The translations under genes and the position numbers were made by a program. The notes below the pieces were generated by a model. That model saw only the letters and a program-made list of their open reading frames with translations. It searched no databases and was not told the origin of the DNA. Below, piece after piece: positions 25,701-39,700 of a DNA stretch of 64,000 nucleotides; the stretch's first letter is position 1; every line of letters begins with the position of its first letter. Origin of the DNA: Clusia tigrina (Eukaryota > Arthropoda > Insecta > Diptera > Clusiidae); the NCBI GenBank assembly GCA_920105625.2, contig OV050032.1:73079879-73143878 (forward strand), written 5' to 3'.

Positions 25701-27870
25701 TACTTTATTGTTACAAAATTTCAAGGTTTTATGACGCTCCAGTAAAAAGTTACAAGTATTTGTATGTTTCCAAACTTTGATAGGTGTATGACTTACCGTA
25801 TAGAAGTAAGGGCCATTTGAAGTTTTATCAGTGTTTGATTTGGGACTCAGGGGTAGCATAGCTTTGAGCGATAGCTAAAATTGACAAGAGGCTCGAGTAC
25901 TATATTGTTACAAAATTTCAAGGTTTTATGACGCTCCAGTAAAAAGTTACAAGCATTTGTATGTTGCAAACTTTGATAGGTGTAGGACGTACCGTATAGA
26001 AGTTAGGGCCATTTGAAGTCTTATCAGTGTTTGATTTGGGACTCAAGGGTAGCATAGCTTTGAGCGATAGCTTAAATTGAAAAGAGGCTCGAGTACTTTA
26101 TTGTTACAAAATTTCAAGGTTTTATGACGCTCCAGTAAAAAGTTACAAGCATTTGTATGTTGCAAACTTTGATAGGTGTAGGACGTACCGTATAGAAGTT
26201 AGGGCCATTTGAAGTTTTATCAGTGTTTGATTTTGGACTCAAGGGTAGCATAGCTTTGAGCGATAGCTTAAATTGACAAGAGGCTCGAGTACTTTATTGT
26301 TACAAAATTTCAAGGTTTTATGACGGTCCAGTAAAAAGTTACAACCATTTGTATGTTGCAAACTTTGATAGGTGTAGGACGTACCGTATAGAAGTTAGGA
26401 CCATTTGATGTTTTATCAGTGTTTCATTTGGGACTCCAGGGTAGCATAGCTTTGAGCGATAGCTTAAATTGACAAGAGGCTCGAATACTTTATTGTTACA
26501 AAATTTCAAGGTTTTATGACGCTCCAGTAAAAAGTTACAAGCAATTGTATGTTTCCAAACTTTGATAGGTGTAGGACTTACCGTATAGATGTAAGGGCCA
26601 TTTGAAGTTTTATCAGTGTTTGATTTGGGACTCAAGGGTAGCATAGCTTTGAGCGATAGCTTAATTTGACAAGAGGCTCGAGTACTTTATTGTTAAAAAA
26701 ATGTCAAGGTTTTATGACGGTCCAGTAAAAAGTTACAAGCTTTTGTATGTTGTAAACTTTGATAGGTGAAAGACGTACCGTATAGAAGTTAGGGCCATTT
26801 GATATTTTATCAGTGTTTCATTTGGGACTCAAGGCTAGCATAGCTTTGAGCGATAGCTTAAATTGACAAGAGGCTCGAGTACTATATTGTTACAAAATTT
26901 CAAGGTTTTATGACGCTCCAGTAAAAAGTTACAAGCATTTGTATGTTGCAAACTTTGATAGGTGTAGGACGTACCGTATAGAAGTTAGGGCCATTTGAAG
27001 TCTTATCAGTGTTTGATTTGGGACTCAAGGGTAGCATAGCTTTGAGCGATAGCTTAAATTGAAAGGAGGCTCGAGTACTTTATTGTTACAAAATTTCAAG
27101 GTTTTATGACGCTCCAGTAAAAAGTTACAAGCATTTGTATGTTGCAAACTTTGATAGGTGTAGGACGTACCGTATAGAAGTTAGGGCCATTTGAAGTTTT
27201 ATCAGTGTTTGATTTTGGACTCAAGGGTAGCATAGCTTTGAGCGATAGCTTAAATTGACAAGAGGCTCGAGTACTTTATTGTTACAAAATTTCAAGGTTT
27301 TATGACGGTCCAGTAAAAAGTTACAACCATTTGTATGTTGCAAACTTTGATAGGTGTAGGACGTACCGTATAGAAGTTAGGGCCATTTAATGTTCTATCA
27401 GTGTTTCATTTGGGACTCAAGGGTAGCATAGCTTTGAGCGATAACTTAAATTGACAAGAGGCACGAGTACTTTATTGTTACAAAGTTTCAAGGTTTTATG
27501 ACGCTCCAGTAAAAAGTTACAAGCATTTAACTGTTGCATACTTTGATAGGTGTAGGACATACCGTATAGAAATTAGAGCCGTTTGAAGTTTTATCAGTGT
27601 TTGATTTGGGACTCAAGGGTAGCATAGCTTTGAGCGATAGCTAAAATTGACAAGAGGCTCGAGTACTTATTGTTACAAAATTTCAAGGTTTTATGACGCT
27701 CCAGAGAAAAGTTACAAGCATTTGTATGTTGCAAGCTTTGATAGGTGTAGGACGTACCGTATAGAAGTTAGGGTCATTTGAAGTTTTATCAGTGCTTGAT
27801 TTTGGACTCAAGGGTAGCATAGCTTTGAGCGATAGCTTAAATTGACAAGATGCTCGAGTACTTTATTGTT
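16721..27870. repeat. Satellite array, mixed block with counterparts downstream
   Basis: Tandem 196-bp monomers whose order is reused elsewhere. The stretch 17.7-19.3 kb matches 27.9-29.5 kb at a constant offset of 10,161 bp. The stretch from about 20.5 to 27 kb matches 37.5-43.6 kb at offsets near 17.0 kb. A 28-bp internal deletion is seen near 20792, where gggtagc runs directly into aagaggctcg. The counterpart near 37815 retains the missing bases, and the offset changes there from 17,014 to 17,042. No coding gene or RNA gene is visible. Confidence 0.88.
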
Positions 27871-30800
27871 ACAAAATTTCAAGGTTTTATGACGGTCCAG
27901 TAAAAAGTTACAAGCATTTGTATGTTGTAAACTTTGATAGGTGTAGGACGTACCGTATAGAAGTTAGGACCATTTGATGTTTTATCAGTGTTTCATTTGG
28001 GACTCCAGGGTAGCATAGCTTTGAGCGATAACTTAAATTGACAAGAGGCTCGAGTACTTTATTGTTACAAAATTTCAAGGTTTTATGACGCTCCAGTAAA
28101 AAGTTACAAGCATTTAAATGTTGCATACTTTGATAGGTGTAGGACGTACCGTATAGAAGTTAGAGCCATTTGGAGTTTTATCAGTGTTTGATTTCGGTCT
28201 CAAGAGTAGCATAGCTTTGAGCGGTAGCTAAAATTGACAAGAGGCCCGAGTACTTATTGTTACAAAATATCAAGGTTTTATGACGCTCCAGTAAAAAGTT
28301 ACAAGCATTTGTATGTTGCAAACTTTGATAGGTGTAGGACGTACCGTATAGAAGTTAGGGCCATTTGAAGTTTTATCAGTGGTGGATTTGGGACTCAAGG
28401 GTAGCATAGCTTTGAGCGATAGCTTAAATTGACAAGAGGCTCGAGTACTTTATTGTTACAAAATTTCAAGGTTTTATGACGCTCCAGTAAAAAGTTACAA
28501 GCATTTGTATGTTTCCAAACTTTGATAGGTGTAGGACGTACCGTATAGAAGTAAGGGCCATTTGAAGTTTTATCAGTGTTTGAATTGGGACTCAAGGGTA
28601 GCATAGCTTTGAGCGATAGCTTAATTTTACAAGAGGCTCGAGTACTTTATTGTTACAAAATTTCAAGGTTTTATGACGCTCCAGTAAAAAGTTACAAGCA
28701 TTTGTATGTTTACAAACTTTGATAGGTGTAGGACGTACCGTATAGAAGTTAGGGCCATTTGAAGTTTTATCAGTGTTTGATTTGGGACTCAAGGGTAGCA
28801 TAGCTTTGAGCGATAGCTTAAATTGACAAGAGGCTCGAGTACTTTATTATTAAAAAAATTTCAAGGTTTTATGACGGTCCAGTAAAAAGTTACAAGCTTT
28901 TGTATGTTGCAAACTTTGATAGGTGTAGGACGTACCGTATAGAAGTTAGGACCATTTAATGTTTTATCAGTGTTTCATTTGGGACTCAAGGGTAGCATAG
29001 CTTTGAGCGATAACTTAAATTGACAAGAGGCACGAGTACTTTATTGTTACAAAATTTCAAGGTTTTATGACGCTCCAGTAAAAAGTTACAAGCATTTAAC
29101 TGTTGCATACTTTGATAGGTGTAGGACATACCGTATAGAGGTTAGAGCCACTTGAAGTTTTATCAGTGTTTGATTTGGGACTCAAGGGTAGCATAGCTTT
29201 GAGCGATAGCTAAAATTGACAAGAGGCTCGAGTGCTTATTGTTACAAAATTTCAAGGTTTTATGACGCTCCAGTAAAAAGTTACAAGCATTTGTATGTTG
29301 CAAACTTTGATAGATGTAGGACGTACCGTATAGAAGTTAGGGCCATTTGAAGTTTTATCAGTGTTTGATTTTGGACTCAAGGGTAGCATAGCTTTGAGCG
29401 ATAGCTTAAATTGACAAGATGCTCGAGTACTTTATTGTTACAAAATTTCAAGGTTTTATGACGGTCCAGTAAAAAGTTACAAGCATTTGTATGTTGTAAA
29501 CGTTGATAGGTGTAGGACGTACCGTATAGAAGTTAGGGCCATTTGATATTTTATCAGTGTTTCATTTGGGAATCAAGCGTAGCATAGCTTTGAGCGATAG
29601 CTTAAATTGACAAGAGGCTCGAGTACTATATTGTTACAAAATTTCAAGGTTTTACGACGCTCCAGTAAAAAGTAACAAGCATTTGTATGTTGCAAACTTT
29701 GATAGGTGTAGGACGTACCGTATAGAAGTTAAGGTTATTTGAAGTTTTATCAGTGTTTGATTTGGGACTCAAGGGTAGCATAGCTTTGAGCAATAGCTTA
29801 AATTGACAAGAGGCTCGAGTACTTTATTGTTACAAAGTTTCATGGTTTTATGACGCTCCAGTAAAAAGTTACAAGCATTTGTATGTTGCAAACTTTGATA
29901 GGTGTAGGACGCACCGTATAGAAGTTAGGGCCAGTTGAAGTTTTATCAGTGTTTGATTTGGGACTCAAGGGCAGCATAGCTTTGAGCGATAACTTAAATT
30001 GACAAGAGGGTCGAGTACTTTGTTGTTACAAACATTCAAGGTTTTATGACACTCCAGTAAAAAGTTAAAAGCATTTGTATGTTGCAAACTTTGATAGGTG
30101 TGGGACGTACCGTATAGAAGTTAGGGCCATTTGAAGATTTATCAGTGGTTGATTTGCGACTCAAGGGTAGCATAGCTTTGAGCGATAGCTTAAATTGACA
30201 AGAGGCTCGAAAATTTATTGTTACAAAATTTCAAGGTTTCATGACGGTCCAGTAAAAAGTTACAAGCATTTGTATGTTGTAAACTTTGATAGGTGTAGGA
30301 CGTACCGTATAGAAGTTAGGGCCATTTGATATTTTATCAGTGTTTCATTTGGGACTCAAGCGTAGCATAGCTTTGAGCGATAGCTTAAATTGACAAGAGG
30401 CTCGAGTACTATATTGTTACAAAATTTCAAGGTTTTACGACGCTCCAGTAAAAAGTAACAAGCATTTGTATGTTGCAAACTTTGATAGGTGTAGGACGTA
30501 CCGTATAGAAGTTAAGGTTATTTGAAGTTTTATCAGTGTTTGATTTGGGACTCAAGGGTAGCATAGCTTTGAGCAATAGCTTAAATTGACAAGAGGCTCG
30601 AGTACTTTATTGTTACAAAGTTTCATGGTTTTATGACGCTCCAGTAAAAAGTTACAAGCATTTGTATGTTGCAAACTTTGATAGGTGTAGGACGCACCGT
30701 ATAGAAGTTAGGGCCAGTTGAAGTTTTATCAGTGTTTGATTTGGGACTCAAGGGCAGCATAGCTTTGAGCGATAACTTAAATTGACAAGAGGGTCGAGTA

Positions 30801-33800
30801 CTTTGTTGTTACAAACATTCAAGGTTTTATGACACTCCAGTAAAAAGTTACAAGCATTTGTATGTTGCAAACTTTGATAGGTGTAGGACGTACCGTATAG
30901 AAGTTAGGGCCATTTGAAGATTTATCAGTGGTTGATTTGCGACTCAAGGGTAGCATAGCTTTGAGCGATAGCTTAAATTGACAAGAGGCTCGAGTACTTT
31001 ATTGTTACAAAATTTCAAGGTTTTATGACGGTCCAGTAAAAAGTTACAAGCATTTGTATGTTGTAAACTTTGATAGGTGTAGGACGTACCGTATAGAAGT
31101 TAGGACCATTTGATGTTTTATCAGTGTTTCATTTGGGACTCCAGGGTAGCATAGCTTTGAGCGATAACTTAAATTGACAAGAGGCTCGAGTACTTTATTG
31201 TTACAAAATTTCAAGGTTTTATGACGCTCCAGTAAAAAGTTACAAGCATTTAAATGTTGCATACTTTGATAGGTGTAGGACGTACCGTATAGAAGTTAGA
31301 GCCATTTGGAGTTTTATCAGTGTTTGATTTCGGTCTCAAGAGTAGCATAGCTTTGAGCGGTAGCTAAAATTGACAAGAGGCCCGAGTACTTATTGTTACA
31401 AAATATCAAGGTTTTATGACGCTCCAGTAAAAAGTTACAAGCATTTGTATGTTGCAAACTTTGATAGGTGTAGGACGTACCGTATAGAAGTTAGGGCCAT
31501 TTCAAGTTTTATCAGTGGTGGATTTGGGACTCAAGGGTAGCATAGCTTTGAGCGATAGCTTAAATTGACAAGAGGCTCGAGTACTTTATTGTTACAAAAT
31601 TTCAAGGTTTTATGACGCTCCAGTAAAAAGTTACAAGCATTTGTATGTTTCCAAACTTTGATAGGTGTAGGACGTACCGTATAGAAGTAAGGGCCATTTG
31701 AAGTTTTATCAGTGTTTGAATTGGGACTCAAGGGTAGCATAGCTTTGAGCGATAGCTTAATTTTACAAGAGGCTCGAGTACTTTATTGTTACAAAATTTC
31801 AAGGTTTTATGACGCTCCAGTAAAAAGTTACAAGCATTTGTATGTTTACAAACTTTGATAGGTGTAGGACGTACCGTATAGAAGTTAGGGCCATTTGAAG
31901 TTTTATCAGTGTTTGATTTGGGACTCAAGGGTAGCATAGCTTTGAGCGATAGCTTAAATTGACAAGAGGCTCGAGTACTTTATTATTAAAAAAATTTCAA
32001 GGTTTTATGACGGTCCAGTAAAAAGTTACAAGCTTTTGTATGTTGCAAACTTTGATAGGTGTAGGACGTACCGTATAGAAGTTAGGGCCATTTAATGTTT
32101 TATCAGTGTTTCATTTGGGACTCAAGGGTAGCATAGCTTTGAGCGATAACTTAAATTGACAAGAGGCACGAGTACTTTATTGTTACAAAATTTCAAGGTT
32201 TTATGACGCTCCAGTAAAAAGTTACAAGCATTTAACTGTTGCATACTTTGATAGGTGTAGGACATACCGTATAGAGGTTAGAGCCACTTGAAGTTTTATC
32301 AGTGTTTGATTTGGGACTCAAGGGTAGCATAGCTTTGAGCGATAGCTAAAATTGACAAGAGGCTCGAGTGCTTATTGTTACAAAATTTCAAGGTTTTATG
32401 ACGCTCCAGTAAAAAGTTACAAGCATTTGTATGTTGCAAACTTTGATAGATGTAGGACGTACCGTATAGAAGTTAGGGCCATTTGAAGTTTTATCAGTGT
32501 TTGATTTTGGACTCAAGGGTAGCATAGCTTTGAGCGATAGCTTAAATTGACAAGATGCTCGAGTACTTTATTGTTACAAAATTTCAAGGTTTTATGACGG
32601 TCCAGTAAAAAGTTACAAGCATTTGTATGTTGTAAACGTTGATAGGTGTAGGACGTACCGTATAGAAGTTAGGGCCATTTGATATTTTATCAGTGTTTCA
32701 TTTGGGAATCAAGCGTAGCATAGCTTTGAGCGATAGCTTAAATTGACAAGAGGCTCGAGTACTATATTGTTACAAAATTTCAAGGTTTTACGACGCTCCA
32801 GTAAAAAGTAACAAGCATTTGTATGTTGCAAACTTTGATAGGTGTAGGACGTACCGTATAGAAGTTAAGGTTATTTGAAGTTTTATCAGTGTTTGATTTG
32901 GGACTCAAGGGTAGCATAGCTTTGAGCAATAGCTTAAATTGACAAGAGGCTCGAGTACTTTATTGTTACAAAGTTTCATGGTTTTATGACGCTCCAGTAA
33001 AAAGTTACAAGCATTTGTATGTTGCAAACTTTGATAGGTGTAGGACGCACCGTATAGAAGTTAGGGCCAGTTGAAGTTTTATCAGTGTTTGATTTGGGAC
33101 TCAAGGGCAGCATAGCTTTGAGCGATAACTTAAATTGACAAGAGGGTCGAGTACTTTGTTGTTACAAACATTCAAGGTTTTATGACACTCCAGTAAAAAG
33201 TTACAAGCATTTGTATGTTGCAAACTTTGATAGGTGTAGGACGTACCGTATAGAAGTTAGGGCCATTTGAAGATTTATCAGTGGTTGATTTGCGACTCAA
33301 GGGTAGCATAGCTTTGAGCGATAGCTTAAATTGACAAGAGGCTCGAGTACTTTATTGTTACAAAATTTCAAGGTTTTATGACGCTCCAGTAAAAATTTAC
33401 AAGCATTTGTATGTTGCAAACTTTGATAGGTGTAGGACGTACCATATAGAAGTTAGGGCCATTTGAAGATTTATCAGTGGTTGATTTGCGACTCAAGGGT
33501 AGCATAGCTTTGAGCGATAGCTTAAATTGACAAGAGGCTCGAAAATTTATTGTTACAAAATTTCAAGGTTTCATGACGCTCCAGTAAAAAGTTACAAGCA
33601 TTTGTATGTTGCAAACTTTGATAGGTGTAGGACGTACCGTATAGAAGTTAGAGCCATTTGGAGTTTTATCAGTGTTTGATTTCGGTCTCAAGAGTAGCAT
33701 AGCTTTGAGCGGTAGCTAAAATTGACAAGAGGCCCGAGTACTTATTGTTACAAAATATCAAGGTTTTATGACGCTCCAGTAAAAAGTTACAAGCATTTGT

Positions 33801-36700
33801 ATGTTGCAAACTTTGATAGGTGTAGGACGTACCGTATAGAAGTTAGGGCCATTTGAAGTTTTATCAGTGGTGGATTTGGGACTCAAGGGTAGCATAGCTT
33901 TGAGCGATAGCTTAAATTGACAAGAGGCTCGAGTACTTTATTGTTACAAAATTTCAAGGTTTTATGACGCTCCAGTAAAAAGTTACAAGCATTTGTATGT
34001 TTCCAAACTTTGATAGGTGTAGGACGTACCGTATAGAAGTAAGGGCCATTTGAAGTTTTATCAGTGTTTGATTTGGGACTCAAGGGTAGCATAGCTTTGA
34101 GCGATAGCTTAATTTTACAAGAGGCTCGAGTACTTTATTGTTACAAAATTTCAAGGTTTTATGACGCTCCAGTAAAAAGTTACAAGCATTTGTATGTTTA
34201 CAAACTTTGATAGGTGTAGGACGTACCGTATAGAAGTTAGGGCCATTTGAAGTTTTATCAGTGTTTGATTTGGGACTCAAGGGTAGCATAGCTTTGAGCG
34301 ATAGCTTAAATTGACAAGAGGCTCGAGTACTTTATTATTAAAAAAATTTCAAGGTTTTATGACGGTCCAGTAAAAAGTTACAAGCTTTTGTATGTTGCAA
34401 ACTTTGATAGGTGTAGGACGTACCGTATAGAAGTTAGGGCCATTTAATGTTTTATCAGTGTTTCATTTGGGACTCAAGGGTAGCATAGCTTTGAGCGATA
34501 ACTTAAATTGACAAGAGGCACGAGTACTTTATTGTTACAAAATTTCAAGGTTTTATGACGCTCCAGTAAAAAGTTACAAGCATTTAACTGTTGCATACTT
34601 TGATAGGTGTAGGACATACCGTATAGAGGTTAGAGCCACTTGAAGTTTTATCAGTGTTTGATTTGGGACTCAAGGGTAGCATAGCTTTGAGCGATAGCTA
34701 AAATTGACAAGAGGCTCGAGTGCTTATTGTTACAAAATTTCAAGGTTTTATGACGCTCCAGTAAAAAGTTACAAGCATTTGTATGCTGCAAACTTTGATA
34801 GATGTAGGACGTACCGTATAGAAGTTAGGGCCATTTGAAGTTTTATCAGTGTTTGATTTTGGACTCAAGGGTAGCTTTGAGCGATAGCTTAAATTGACAA
34901 GATGCTCGAGTACTTTATTGTTACAAAATTTCAAGGTTTTATGACGGTCCAGTAAAAAGTTACAAGCATTTGTATGTTGTAAACGTTGATAGGTGTAGGA
35001 CGTACCGTATAGAAGTTAGGGCCATTTGATATTTTATCAGTGTTTCATTTGGGAATCAAGCGTAGCATAGCTTTGAGCGATAGCTTAAATTGACAAGAGG
35101 CTCGAGTACTATATTGTTACAAAATTTCAAGGTTTTACGACGCTCCAGTAAAAAGTAACAAGCATTTGTATGTTGCAAACTTTGATAGGTGTAGGACGTA
35201 CCGTATAGAAGTTAAGGTTATTTGAAGTTTTATCAGTGTTTGATTTGGGACTCAAGGGTAGCATAGCTTTGAGCAATAGCTTAAATTGACAAGAGGCTCG
35301 AGTACTTTATTGTTACAAAGTTTCATGGTTTTATGACGCTCCAGTAAAAAGTTACAAGCATTTGTATGTTGCAAACTTTGATAGGTGTAGGACGCACCGT
35401 ATAGAAGTTAGGGCCAGTTGAAGTTTTATCAGTGTTTGATTTGGGACTCAAGGGCAGCATAGCTTTGAGCGATAACTTAAATTGACAAGAGGGTCGAGTA
35501 CTTTGTTGTTACAAACATTCAAGGTTTTATGACACTCCAGTAAAAAGTTACAAGCATTTGTATGTTGCAAACTTTGATAGGTGTAGGACGTACCGTATAG
35601 AAGTTAGGGCCATTTGAAGATTTATCAGTGGTTGATTTGCGACTCAAGGGTAGCATAGCTTTGAGCGATAGCTTAAATTGACAAGAGGCTCGAAAATTTA
35701 TTGTTACAAAATTTCAAGGTTTCATGACGGTCCAGTAAAAAGTTACAAGCATTTGTATGTTGTAAACTTTGATAGGTGTAGGACGTACCGTATAGAAGTT
35801 AGGGCCATTTGATATTTTATCAGTGTTTCATTTGGGACTCAAGCGTAGCATAGCTTTGAGCGATAGCTTAAATTGACAAGAGGCTCGAGTACTATATTGT
35901 TACAAAATTTCAAGGTTTTACGACGCTCCAGTAAAAAGTAACAAGCATTTGTATGTTGCAAACTTTGATAGGTGTAGGACGTACCGTATAGAAGTTAAGG
36001 TTATTTGAAGTTTTATCAGTGTTTGATTTGGGACTCAAGGGTAGCATAGCTTTGAGCAATAGCTTAAATTGACAAGAGGCTCGAGTACTTTATTGTTACA
36101 AAGTTTCATGGTTTTATGACGCTCCAGTAAAAAGTTACAAGCATTTGTATGTTGCAAACTTTGATAGGTGTAGGACGCACCGTATAGAAGTTAGGGCCAG
36201 TTGAAGTTTTATCAGTGTTTGATTTGGGACTCAAGGGCAGCATAGCTTTGAGCGATAACTTAAATTGACAAGAGGGTCGAGTACTTTGTTGTTACAAACA
36301 TTCAAGGTTTTATGACACTCCAGTAAAAAGTTACAAGCATTTGTATGTTGCAAACTTTGATAGGTGTAGGACGTACCGTATAGAAGTTAGGGCCATTTGA
36401 AGATTTATCAGTGGTTGATTTGCGACTCAAGGGTAGCATAGCTTTGAGCGATAGCTTAAATTGACAAGAGGCTCGAAAATTTATTGTTACAAAATTTCAA
36501 GGTTTCATGACGGTCCAGTAAAAAGTTACAAGCATTTGTATGTTGTAAACTTTGATAGGTGTAGGACGTACCGTATAGAAGTTAGGGCCATTTGATATTT
36601 TATCAGTGTTTCATTTGGGACTCAAGCGTAGCATCGCTTTGAGCGATAGCTTAAATTAACAAGAGGCTCGAGTACTATATTGTTACAAAATTTCAAGGTT
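27871..36700. repeat. Satellite higher-order repeat, 16 monomers (3,136 bp), with partial copies
   Basis: Copy 1 starts near 27870, copy 2 near 31005, and a third partial copy starts near 33630. Rare landmarks recur at fixed spacing: aaacgttg near 29498 and at 32634 (3,136 bp), and gatttcggtctc near 28190 and 31326, then 2,352 bp (12 monomers) further on in the third copy. The third copy has a private 5-bp deletion near 34875, where ggtagctttg lacks catag. Inside the block a 4-monomer unit of 783 bp is itself repeated: ttacaaagtttcatgg occurs at 29830 and 30613, and at 35313 and 36096. The copies are nearly identical by eye, which suggests recent amplification. Confidence 0.85.
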
Positions 36701-39700
36701 TTACGACGCTCCAGTAAAAAGTAACAAGCATTTGTATGTTGCAAACTTTGATAGGTGTAGGACGTACCGTATAGAAGTTAGGGTTATTTGAAGTTTTATC
36801 AGTGTTTGATTTGGGACTCAAGGGTAGCATAGCTTTGAGCGATAGCTTAAATTGACAAGAGGCTCGAAAATTTATTGTTACAAAATTTCAAGGTTTCATG
36901 ACGCTCCAGTAAAAATTACAAGCATTTGTATGTTGCAAACTTTGATAGGTGTAGGACGACCCGTATAGAAGTTAGGGCCATTTGAAGTTTTATCAGTGTT
37001 TGATTTGGGACTCAAGGGTAGCATAGCTTTGAGCGATAGCTTAAATTGACAAGAGGCTCGAGTACTTTATTGTTACAAAATTTCAAGGTTTTATGACGCT
37101 CCAGTAAAAATTTACAAGCATTTGTATGTTGCAAACTTTGATAGGTGTAGGACGTACCATATAGAAGTTAGGGCCATTTGAAGATTTATCAGTGGTTGAT
37201 TTGCGACTCAAGGGTAGCATAGCTTTGAGCGATAGCTTAAATTGACAAGAGGCTCGAAAATTTATTGTTACAAAATTTCAAGGTTTCATGACGCTCCAGT
37301 AAAAAGTTACAAGCATTTGTATGTTGCAAACTTTGATAGGTGTAGGACGTACCGTATAGAAGTTAGGGCCATTTGATATTTTATCAGTGTTTCATTTGTT
37401 ACTCAAAGGTAGCATAGCTTTGAGCGATAGCTTAAATTGACAAGAGGCTCGAGTACTTTATTGTTTCAAAATTTCAAGGTTTTATGACGCTCCAGTAAAA
37501 AGTTACAAGCATTTGTATGTTGCAAACTTTGATAGGTGTAGGACAAATCGTATAGAAGTCAGGGCCATTTGAAGTTTTATCTGTGTTTGATTTGGGACTC
37601 AAGGGTAGCTAAGCTTTGAGCGATAACTAAAAAAGGACAAGAGGCTCGAGTACTTTATTGTTACAAAATTTCAAGGTTTTATGACGCTCCAGTAAAAAGT
37701 TACAAGCATTTGTATATTGCAAACTTTGATTGGTCTAGCAAGTACCGTATAGAAGTTAGGGCCTTTTGAAGTTTTATCAGTGCTTGATTTGGGACTCAAG
37801 GGTAGCATAGCTTTGAGCGATAGCTTAAATTGACAAGAGGCTCGAGTACTTTATTGTTACAAAATATCAAGGTTTTATGACGGTCCAGTAAAAAGTTACA
37901 GGCATTTGTATGTTGCAAACTTTGATAGGTGTAGGACGTACCGTATAGAAGTTAGGACCATTTGATGTTTTATCAGTGTTTGATTTGGGACTCAAGAGTA
38001 GCATAGCTTTGAGCGGTAGCTAAAATTGACAAGAGGCTCGAGTACTTATTGTTACAAAATTTCAAGGTTTTACGACGCTCCAGTAAAAAGTAACAAGCAT
38101 TTGTATGTTGCAAACTTTGATAGGTGTAGGACGTACCGTATAGAAGTTAGGGTTATTTGAAGTTTTATCAGTGTTTGATTTGGGACTCAAGGGTAGCATA
38201 GCTTTGAGCAATAGCTTAAATTGACAAGAGGCTCGAGTACTTTATTGTTACAAAGTTTCATGGTTTTATGACGCTCCAGTAAAAAGTTACAAGCATTTGT
38301 ATGTTGCAAACTTTGATAGGTGTAGGACGCACCGTATAGAAGTTAGGGCCAGTTGAAGTTTTATCAGTGTTTGATTTGGGACTCAAGGGCAGCATAGCTT
38401 TGAGCGATAACTTAAATTGACAAGAGGGTCGAGTACTTTGTTGTTACAAACATTCAAGGTTTTATGACACTCCTGTAAAAAGTTACAAGCATTTGTATGT
38501 TGCAAACTTTGATAGGTGTAGGACGTACCGTATAGAAGTTAGGGCCATTTGAAGATTTATCAGTGGTTGATTTGCGACTCAAGGGTAGCATAGCTTTGAG
38601 CGATAGCTTAAATTGACAAGAGGCTCGAAAATTTATTGTTACAAAATTTCAAGGTTTCATGACGCTCCAGTAAAAAGTTACAAGCATTTGTATGTTGCAA
38701 ACTTTGATAGGTGTAGGACGACCCGTATAGAAGTTAGGGCCATTTGAAGTTTTATCAGTGTTTGATTTGGGACTCAAGGGTAGCATAGCTTTGAGCGATA
38801 GCTCAAATTGACAAGAGGCTCGAGTACTTTATTGTTACAAAATTTCAAGGTTTTATGACGCTCCAGTAAAAATTTACAAGCATTTGTATGTTGCAAACTT
38901 TGATAGGTGTAGGACGTACCGTATAGAAGTTAGGGCCATTTGAAGATTTATCAGTGGTTGATTTGCGACTCAAGGGTAGCATAGCTTTGAGCGATAGCTT
39001 AAATTGACAAGAGGCTCGAAAATTTATTGTTACAAAATTTCAAGGTTTCATGACGCTCCAGTAAAAAGTTACAAGCATTTGTATGTTGCAAACTTTGATA
39101 GGTGTAGGACAAATCGTATAGAAGTCAGGGCCATTTGAAGTTTTATCTGTGTTTGATTTGGGACTCAAGGGTAGCTAAGCTTTGAGCGATAACTTAAATT
39201 GACAAGAGGCTCGAGTACTTTATTGTTACAAAATTTCAAGGTTTTATGACGCTCCAGTAAAAAGTTACAAGCATTTGTATATTGCAAACTTTGATTGGTC
39301 TAGCAAGTACCGTATAGAAGTTAGGGCCTTTTGAAGTTTTATCAGTGCTTGATTTGGGACTCAAGGGTAGCAAAGCTTTGAGCGATAACTTAAAATGACA
39401 AGAGGCTCGAGTACTTTATTGTTACAAAATTTCAAGGTTTTATGACGCTCCAGTAAAAAGTTACAAGCATTTGTATATTGCAAACTTTGATAGGTCTAGG
39501 AAGTACCGTATAGAAGTTAGGGCCTTTTGAAGTTTTATCAGTGCTTGATTTGGGACTCAAGGGTAGCATAGCTTTGAGCGATAGCTTAAATTGACAAGAG
39601 GCTCGAGTACTTTATTGTTACAAAATTTCAAGGTTTTATGACGGTCCAGTAAAAAGTTACAAGCATTTAAATGTTGCATACTTTGATAGGTGTAGGACGT

